Origin: Prunus persica
Taxonomy: Eukaryota > Streptophyta > Magnoliopsida > Rosales > Rosaceae
Length of the DNA: 64,000 nt
Direction: 5' to 3'
Assembly (NCBI RefSeq): GCF_000346465.2
Contig: NC_034009.1
Coordinates: 4,549,269-4,613,268 of the forward strand
A program made the translations under genes and the position numbers. This document shows positions 57,801 to 64,000 of this stretch, one piece after another. A model generated the notes under the pieces. That model made no database searches and was not told where the DNA came from. It saw nothing but the letters and a program-made list of their open reading frames with translations. Position 1 is the stretch's first letter, and every line of letters starts with the position of its first letter.

Positions 57801-59818
57801 CATGTATTCCTCTAAATTAACCACATTTACAATTGATACTTAATAAATGTCTATAATATTAAATCAAAAGGTTTTATTGAAAAACAAAATTCAATTTGTT
57901 GCTTAAGAAATATTCTTAACTTCTGAATTTTCAGAGTTAACATGAAAGGGTGTGCACCGCAAATTCCAAGACACAGTAAGGTATAATGAGTTTTGATTAT
58001 CATGAGATATATTAAGACAAGACACTTTACCTTGATCATAACAGGAAAGCCAATCTCATCGGCAAGCCTGATTCCTTCTTCTGTGCTCTGTTGACAAAAA
58101 AGAAAAAAATGACAACAATAAACACAAAATCAATTCATATGACCACCTAGGTCTGGAGGTGTTGAAATGTATAATAACTGAGGATAAAGTAGAAACCTCT
58201 AGTAATCCATCACTTCCTGGTACAGTTGGAACACCTGCTTTCTTCATTGTGTCTCTGGCAGTCGATTTATCACCCATAACACGGATGCTGTCAGGCTGTA
58301 ACCCGAATTACAAACAGTTGTCCCACATCAGTACATGAATTAACTAATGAGTAACTAAATACAGAGCCATGTGTTCATGACCTAAATGGATCAATCACTA
58401 TTCACACTAAGACATAGGGAATATTTAGAGTGAGATAAATGCAATTAAAACACAACAAATGATGCAGCATTGTACATTTCAACAAATGATGCATTCTCAA
58501 GATTTTTACCTTAGGCCCAATAAAGTTGATTCCGTGTTCTCTGCACATTTCAACAAATGATGCATTCTCAGCCAGGAAACCATATCCGGGATGCAGCATT
58601 GTACATTTCCGACTGATAGCAGCAGATAAAACATTTGGAACAACCAAGTACCTGTAGAAAGACAGATCAAAGTGCACCATTCAACCATTGTCATCTGTAA
58701 CAGAAACTGAGACAAAGGATAAACAAAAACTTATTGTGATACTAAGCTAAAGAATGTAGTGCACAAGTGATTCCTTGTTCTCTCCACATAACCCCCATGT
58801 TAAACTATTCCAATTTTTCATTTAATCACAGCATAACAGAGGGAGAAAAGGAGGAAAAACAATGAAACAAAATTTAACTGATCAACCACTTACGACTGAC
58901 TGCTTGCTGCTTCACCAATACAAACTGATTCATCAGCCAATTTCACATGAAGTGCGTCCTTGTCTATTGTTGAGTAAACAGCCACACAAGGTATTCCCAT
59001 CTCATGGGCAGTTCGAATAATGCGAACAGCAATTTCTCCTCTATTTGCCACCAGAATTTTTTCAGCTCGACATGTAGCATGGAGAGCTCCCCCATGCTTC
59101 CTGGATTTGAAACTAACTTGAGCACCCTGAGCTCTCTGCCTTAAAAAGTTGACTTTATTTCCCACCATAAAGCTACATTTGGAACTCCGTATCTCTCTAG
59201 TTTTCCCAAAAAATAAGCCCTTCCATTGACAATAGAAACCCAAGAACAAATGTAAATAAATAAATAAACCAGAAAACAGATCTGGAGATCATAATAAAAG
59301 CAAAAAGGTGCAGCATTCTGAAGACCATATAACAAGCAGACCTCATTGGTTTCGTAAATGCTAATTTATCTAGGATCTCCAATATTTTACTTTTCCCTAG
59401 TAGTCGGTTAGGATCTTTCACTTATCATCTGTTTGGCTGCATTGGATAAAGCATAAAGTTTTGAACTTTCCTACAAAACAGAAGATATAAAAGGTAATTA
59501 TCTACCAAGCCACATCCTTCAGTCCATACAGAAATAAAAAGTAAACCAATTCAGTACCTAGGAACTTAAACTAACTAACACGCATTTGCAAAGTGGATCC
59601 ATTTCACTATATATAAGCATCCATCTTACATGATTCAGTATCACACACTATCAACTTCGAATTAAGATCCATTGATTACCCACTCGAGTTCCAACGAATC
59701 AGAACGCAACTCAACATTCAAAACCAAACCCAATTCCAAAAGTACAATAAATATGGGTAACAGAGGTACTTACAGGACTTGGAGTTACAGTCTTGCAAAT
59801 GGGCATTATGGCATCCAT
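54388..59818 (-). CDS. CAC2: Biotin carboxylase subunit of plastid acetyl-CoA carboxylase
   Basis: Catalyses ATP-dependent carboxylation of biotin on the carrier subunit, the first half-reaction of plastid fatty-acid synthesis. Fifteen exons join in frame to 523 residues: 59774-59818, 58894-59219, 58510-58651, 58197-58295, 58031-58087, 57226-57297, 56887-56976, 56681-56740, 56260-56445, 56070-56162, 55912-55993, 55588-55694, 55393-55468, 54950-55059, 54388-54414. Residues 1 to about 68 look like a transit peptide. The enzyme starts at '[20 protein letters not shown]'. Motifs: '[17 protein letters not shown]', '[19 protein letters not shown]' (glycine-rich ATP loop about 227-233), '[15 protein letters not shown]', '[20 protein letters not shown]' and the signature '[16 protein letters not shown]' (about 352-367). 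The exon 2 acceptor (59220) is chosen by phase. The last exon gives the short end 'PQHLVLKN'. Confidence 0.96.
54811..54840 (-). repeat. Poly(A)/poly(T) tract in the last CAC2 intron
   Basis: About 30 consecutive A on the plus strand lie in intron 14 (54415-54949). On the coding strand it is a T run inside the intron. It could be the tail of an old retroposed sequence, but no source sequence is visible next to it. Confidence 0.85.
58460..58610 (-). repeat. Partial internal duplication of CAC2 exon 3 into the following intron
   Basis: 'ATTTCAACAAATGATGCATT' is in exon 3 (about 58547-58566) and again in the adjacent intron (about 58476-58495), 71 bp away. A second exon 3 phrase, 'GATGCAGCATTGTACATTTC' (about 58590), is repeated at 58461. 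The intron copy therefore fuses two exon phrases. It lies past the donor at 58509 and does not alter the coding exon. Confidence 0.8.
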
Positions 59819-60068
59819 TTTGAAAACAAAGCGACCTAAGTAAACCCAATTGCACCAAACAAACAAAAACCAATATTAGCGTCACTACCATTGCAGAATA
59901 CTAACAACAAAAAAGGTAAAATTGGTTGGAAATGGTAAAACTCTTTCGACAAAATCAGACAGTAGAGTGCATCAGCCAGGAAACCACAGCAACCCAAAGA
60001 GATGGGATGTTGCTGCCATTCTAAAACTATTCAAAGATAAAAATTTGATACTGGGGCATGGAAATACC

Positions 60069-60300
60069 TTAATTGTCTCAGAACAAGATCAAAATGAATG
60101 AATGAATGAAGAACAAGGGTTGAATGTGAACAGAAAAGGGAAGGCTTTTGGGACCCGAAGAGCTGAGGAGCGAGAAAGCAGAAAGGGAGAGATAATGAGA
60201 GTGAACAATGAGAAGAAGAAGGTGGGAAGGTCTGAGGGGAGATATCAAGAGTTGAGTTGTCCATGAAAACGAGGGGAGTTGCTGCTTGAAAAGCTCCGCC
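60069..60300 (-). promoter_or_regulatory. Likely 5' untranslated exon and core promoter side of CAC2
   Basis: On the minus strand a donor 'AATTAAGGTATTTCC' ends a probable untranslated exon at 60069, about 250 bp upstream of the start codon at 59818. The exon is CT-rich, as is usual for plant leaders. The 96-109-codon open frames across it are likely incidental. Exon limits are inferred from splice-site form only. Confidence 0.45.
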
Positions 60301-61275
60301 CAAATGGAGAGAAATCTGTCTTCGAAGTGTTGATGACGCCGTCCAATGATATTCTGCCACTTGTACAATTTAACAAAATACTGAAGAGAAATCAGAAATG
60401 GCTATGTTTTCTGGATTGGTGTATACATTTCAGAATTGTTACATGGTGTCAATATGGTTTCAAAGACACTCTCTCTTTCCCAAATGGTTATGTTTTCTTA
60501 ATGTTTTGACAGCTCTGAAGTCACACCCAAAACTTGCCACCCCATCTTAAAATTAAGCTCTCCATCTATAGATGTTGGCTATATTGTCAGTTACGTGTAG
60601 TTATATGAGAAAGTTAAAATACATGACAATATGTTATTGATTAGGTATGCCACCATATTGACATTCCGGCGTAAGTAAGTTTTCCTCTAGTAGATGAAGA
60701 GCTTAATACCAAGTCAGGTTTAGGCTTTAACAAGAAACATTTGACACCTCTTTGCATCTAGTTGTATTCGCTACAGCCTCAGCAAAGGCAACATGATGCT
60801 CAATTTGGTGAGCAACATTTGAATAAATTGCTCCTACAAAATCAGCAAACTGTAGACCAACTTCCCACTTCCCCATTTAGAGCGACTCCAAAACACTAGC
60901 CAAAGGAGGCTTTGCATAATACAAATAGAATCAATGACGTTAACCATTCTGATGAGAGTTACCTTCCGTGTTAGTAAGACTGCTTTTAACCTTGGCACAT
61001 TTCCGTTTTCGTCTCTCATCAAGTGAAGAACTTGCACCTTTCATGTCCGTTGCATAACAAAAGAACAGCAAATTCTATCCCGAGTTATGGATCTTTAGGT
61101 TGCATGGTTTAAGAGTTTTGAACCCTAGTTCCAAGCGTAAATTGAACACAATACTTTGAGTGTAGAGATGACCCTTTTTAACCACTGAAGTTACAAGCCA
61201 TTTATAATAGTTTGTATGTTGATGTGTTGTTTTTATGCTAAACATTTTTTAAAATAGGTGGAAAATTATAACTTC
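60301..61275. other. Intergenic region between CAC2 and the copia element
   Basis: Upstream DNA of CAC2. Short open frames without recognisable domains. Nothing else seen. Confidence 0.4.
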
Positions 61276-61468
61276 TGTTAGATAGCATCCCTGATTTATA
61301 GCTAATTGATGTATATACCGTTTATATCTCTCCAGTCAACTATATTAATTGTCAATCCCTATAGACTAGGAATTCCTTTATATATATATATATTTCCTAT
61401 TGTAATGTTAGCTTGGCTGCATATATATTTTCCTCCAACAGTGAGAAGACTAATAATTCAGATTTCAC
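61276..61468 (+). repeat. 5' LTR of the copia element (approximate limits)
   Basis: Starts 'TGTTAGATAGC' at 61276 and probably ends 'GATTTCA' near 61468, about ten bases before the primer-binding site. A TATA-rich stretch at about 61378-61396 may be its promoter. The 3' partner is outside the window, so the limits cannot be confirmed. Confidence 0.6.
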
Positions 61469-61477
61469 GAACTCTCG

Positions 61478-61489
61478 TGGTATCAGCGC
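61478..61489 (+). other. Primer-binding site for initiator methionine tRNA
   Basis: 'TGGTATCAGCGC' matches the usual plant copia PBS (TGGTATCAGAGC) at 11 of 12 positions, just downstream of the presumed LTR end. Confidence 0.75.
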
Positions 61490-61628
61490 AAATTCTTTCC
61501 TTAGGTTTTTGGGTTGCTATTTTCTCTCTTCTCTTCTCTAGGTGCAACGCCAATCTTCTTTCTTCTTCTCAGGCCTGTCGCACAACACCTAAACGGTCTC
61601 GTTCCGTCGCTGCCCAACCATTCTAGAT

Positions 61629-62580
61629 TTGTCGCATCAGATTCCAACCACCACAATCACAGCACCCCCACCTTCCTCTATTTCTAAGATGAGTTCTTCC
61701 CCGACTGCCTCCTCAACCGTTGCTGCCATGGCCACGTATTCACTTCCCAACATCACCCACCTTGTGACAATGAAGCTTAATGATGATAACTACCTCTTGT
61801 GGTATCATCAAGTTGAAGCCTTCCTTATTGGACAAGATTTATTCAAATATGTTGATGGCACTCATCTATGTCCAGCCACCTCTTCTCCTGATTATAATCA
61901 TTGGGTTCACATAGACAAGACTCTTGTTAGTACACTATCTGCTACTTTGTCAAAACCCATTATTGCTTCTATAGTTGGCCGCAAAACCTTTGCCTCCTTG
62001 TGGTCTCTTATCTCCAAATACTTTACTAAAAGTCAACCGCCAACTCCTCTCATCTTCGGCGTCGTCTTAATGAGATTTCTCGTGGGACTAGATTTGTCTT
62101 ATATTATCTTCAGGAGGCCAAATCGATTTATGACCTGTTAAGAAAAAGGATGGCACCGGTTTGGGTCATTACATGACCAACTAGCTTTCATAGGAGAACC
62201 AGTCTCTAATACAGACTTGGTTAACATCTTTCTTCAAGGCCTTGGTGATGAGTACGAGATGTTGGTGACAGCTCTTGAGAGCCTAGACACTCTTCCTGAT
62301 TTTAGTGCTCTACGATCTCGTCTTCTGACTCAAGAGTCCCGCTCGACCTACCATTTCCTCTCAGCCGGTTGCCTTGCTTGCCTCCCAGGGTACCTCTCGG
62401 CCTTTCTTCTCAAATTCTGGTTCACAAAACAATAACAGGCACAGTAATTGGAACCACATGAATAATGGTCGTTGAAACAACTTTGGTTCTCGTTCCTTAG
62501 CTCTTGGTGTTTTGGGTACAGCACCTGCTGCCTCTTGTCAGCTCTGTCATGACTCAAGTCATTTTGCTTCAACATGTCCT
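61629..62580 (+). pseudogene. copia gag, broken
   Basis: A serine/proline-rich start leads into the retrotransposon gag domain: 'LVTMKLNDDNYLLWYHQVEA', 'FLIGQDLFKYVDG', 'SLWSLISKYFTKSQ'. The frame is lost near 62040-62060 and stops at 62141. Homology resumes in another frame at about 62217 ('VNIFLQGLGDEYEMLVTALE'). A CX2CX4HX4C knuckle ('CQLCHDSSHFASTC') is near 62537-62578, in a third open segment. Confidence 0.8.
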
Positions 62581-64000
62581 ATGCTCTCTCAGTTTGCCCG
62601 TCCACATGTGCCCAACTCCTTGCACACTGCATTTGCTGGATTACAGATTGTAGGACAGCTGCAGACCACTCCTTCACCTGGTCCCACTTATACCACTCAT
62701 TCTCTACATGACCCTTCTTGGTATCCTGACACAGGTGCCAGCACTCATATGATTGAGAATCTGAGCCTTCTCCAGCAATGCCTCCCATACAATGGACATG
62801 ATACAGTTCACCTTGGCAATGGAGATCAGATGCCTATTTCCTATACGGGTAACATGTCACTCTTCATCGGCTCTAACTAAACAATGTTTATGTGATTCCT
62901 TCCATGTGTATAAATCTTATGTCTATTGCACAACTCTGTCGTGATAATAATGTTTTAGGTGCCTTTGATTCTCAACACTTTTATATTTTTTATCGATCTA
63001 ATGGTTCTCTCCTCTTTTAGGGCCTATGTAAGAACGGTATCTACAAGCTTCCATTTCTTCCATCTTGTATTACTTGTTTATCTACTTCTCTTCAGTCATC
63101 ATCTATATGGCACAGTCGCTTAGGTCATCCTTCTAGTAAAATAATGTCATTTTTAGGCAAAAACCACATGTTAGGTTCCCAATTTAAATTCCAAAAATCT
63201 TTTTGTAAAGGTTGTGCTTTGGGTAAATCAACACAACTTCAGTTTAAAAATTCTAATGAAGTAAGTACTGATTCTCCTTTTTCTCTTATGCATTCTGATG
63301 TTTGGCAATATCCTATTTCTTATGTTAAAGGCTATAAATATTATGTGTTGTTTACTTGGCTATATTTCATGAAACATAAGTCTGAGGTTCTTTTTCATTT
63401 TAAGAATTTTTTGTCATACATTACGACTCAATTCTCTGCTTCCTTAAAACAATTTCAAAGTGATGGTGGCAAAGAATATGATAACGAGGCATTTCGAGCA
63501 CTCTGCTCCTCTTATGGAATTCATCATCGCTTTTCTTGCCCTCATACTCCTCAACAGAATGGCCTTGCTGAACGCAAGCATTGTCACATTGCTGACATGT
63601 CTCGCACTCTTCTTCTCTCGAGTGAGGTTCCTAATTGTTATCGGGTTTATGTTGTCTCATTTGCTGTTTTTCTCATTAATCATCTTCATTCACCTGTTCT
63701 TCATTGATCTTCCCCTTATTCTCGTCTTTATGGAAAAATTCCTTCATATTATGAGTTGCGAGTTTTTGGTTGTGCATGTTATCCGCATTTAGATGCATAT
63801 ATGACTAACAAACTTTTACTAAGAACTGTTAAGTGTGTTTTTCTAGGTTACAGCTTGCAGCATAAAGGATACAAATGCCTTGATCGCACCACTGATCGTC
63901 TCTACATATCTCGCCATGTTCGCTTTGATGAGCATTCATTTTCCTTTGCTGCACAGAAATGTTTGCCTCATCTTAGTGAATGGGTTGCAGTCCCCGTTTC
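62512..64000 (+). pseudogene. copia pol (protease and integrase part), broken and cut by the window edge
   Basis: The protease active site reads 'WYPDTGASTHMI' (about 62716-62751), and that frame stops at 62880. The GAG-pre-integrase histidine motif ('WHSRLGHPSS') is near 63109-63138. In the integrase core, the acidic residues are seen in 'MHSDVWQ', 'QSDGGKEY' and 'QNGLAERKH'. A short in-frame gap removes a few residues between 'YYVLF' and 'TWLYF'. The frame stops at 63707 and continues in another frame to the edge ('TVKCVFLGYSLQHKGYKCLD'). Confidence 0.82.

Larger units (their letters stand above)
61276..64000 (+). mobile_element. Ty1/copia LTR retrotransposon, 5' part, decayed, continues past window
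   Basis: Order of parts: a short 5' LTR, a primer-binding site, gag with a CCHC knuckle, an aspartic-protease motif, GAG-pre-integrase and the integrase core. Integrase before reverse transcriptase defines copia. The reverse transcriptase and the 3' LTR lie beyond 64000. Stops and frame changes in gag, between protease and integrase, and after 63707 show it is inactive. It is the rightmost feature and lies about 1 kb from the CAC2 leader. Confidence 0.88.

Noticed and set aside
60031..60368. Minus-strand frames of 96-109 codons upstream of CAC2
   Set aside because: CT-rich leader DNA gives long serine/leucine/phenylalanine frames in two registers. No domain is visible, and a donor site at 60069 cuts them.
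1..64000. CRISPR array, bacterial operon, rRNA genes
   Set aside because: No regularly spaced short repeats with unique spacers, no operon-like close packing and no rRNA-like blocks were seen. The tandem arrays present (41, 54-56 and 87 bp) are minisatellite-type.

Overview
This window is nuclear DNA from a flowering plant. Genes have many short introns with GT/AG borders, and the spacers are AT-rich and full of CT/TA microsatellites, small terminal-inverted-repeat elements and retrotransposon remains. The protein set (RPN13, a plastid biotin carboxylase subunit, an FLZ zinc finger, a pollen-type receptor kinase, USP-kinase cytoplasmic kinases, a PPR protein) is that of a eudicot. A woody rosid such as a Rosaceae species is plausible, but that is inference. 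All exon borders were read by eye and checked for reading-frame continuity.

Layout, left to right. 598-5763 (-): RPN13, the proteasome ubiquitin receptor, with its last exon beyond the left edge. 7262-7960: a dead DUF4283/zinc-knuckle reading frame. 8861-14222: the most striking object, a 5.36 kb hAT structure with two transposase copies in inverted orientation. Its 2.0 kb arms are nearly identical and end in shared terminal repeats. The asymmetric centre holds an 87-bp minisatellite and a four-unit palindromic repeat. 15788-19806 (+): a TruA-family pseudouridine synthase, 8 exons. 21747-25000 (+): an LRR receptor-like kinase of the pollen PRK type with a degenerate kinase core. 26281-28998 and 30518-35193 (+): tandem paralogues of the USP/coiled-coil/kinase family; the second is complete (779 aa by my model), while the first stops where the kinase domain should begin. 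36890-38609 (-): a PPR protein. 38.6-47.3 kb: a long gene-poor stretch with MITEs and an LTR-like fragment. 47272-50253 (+): an FLZ-domain protein. 51221-52878 (-): a 67-aa membrane protein. 54388-59818 (-): the biotin carboxylase subunit of plastid acetyl-CoA carboxylase (CAC2), 15 exons. 61276-64000: the 5' part of a decayed Ty1/copia retrotransposon running off the right edge.

The host genes are independent single-copy-looking loci rather than an operon-like system; the only related neighbours are the two USP-kinase genes. I found no CRISPR array and no convincing tRNA or rRNA gene. The candidates for something undescribed are the inverted-duplicated hAT structure, whose arms share a stop codon; the kinase-less USP paralogue; and a small inverted-repeat family seen twice, once inside an intron of that paralogue.
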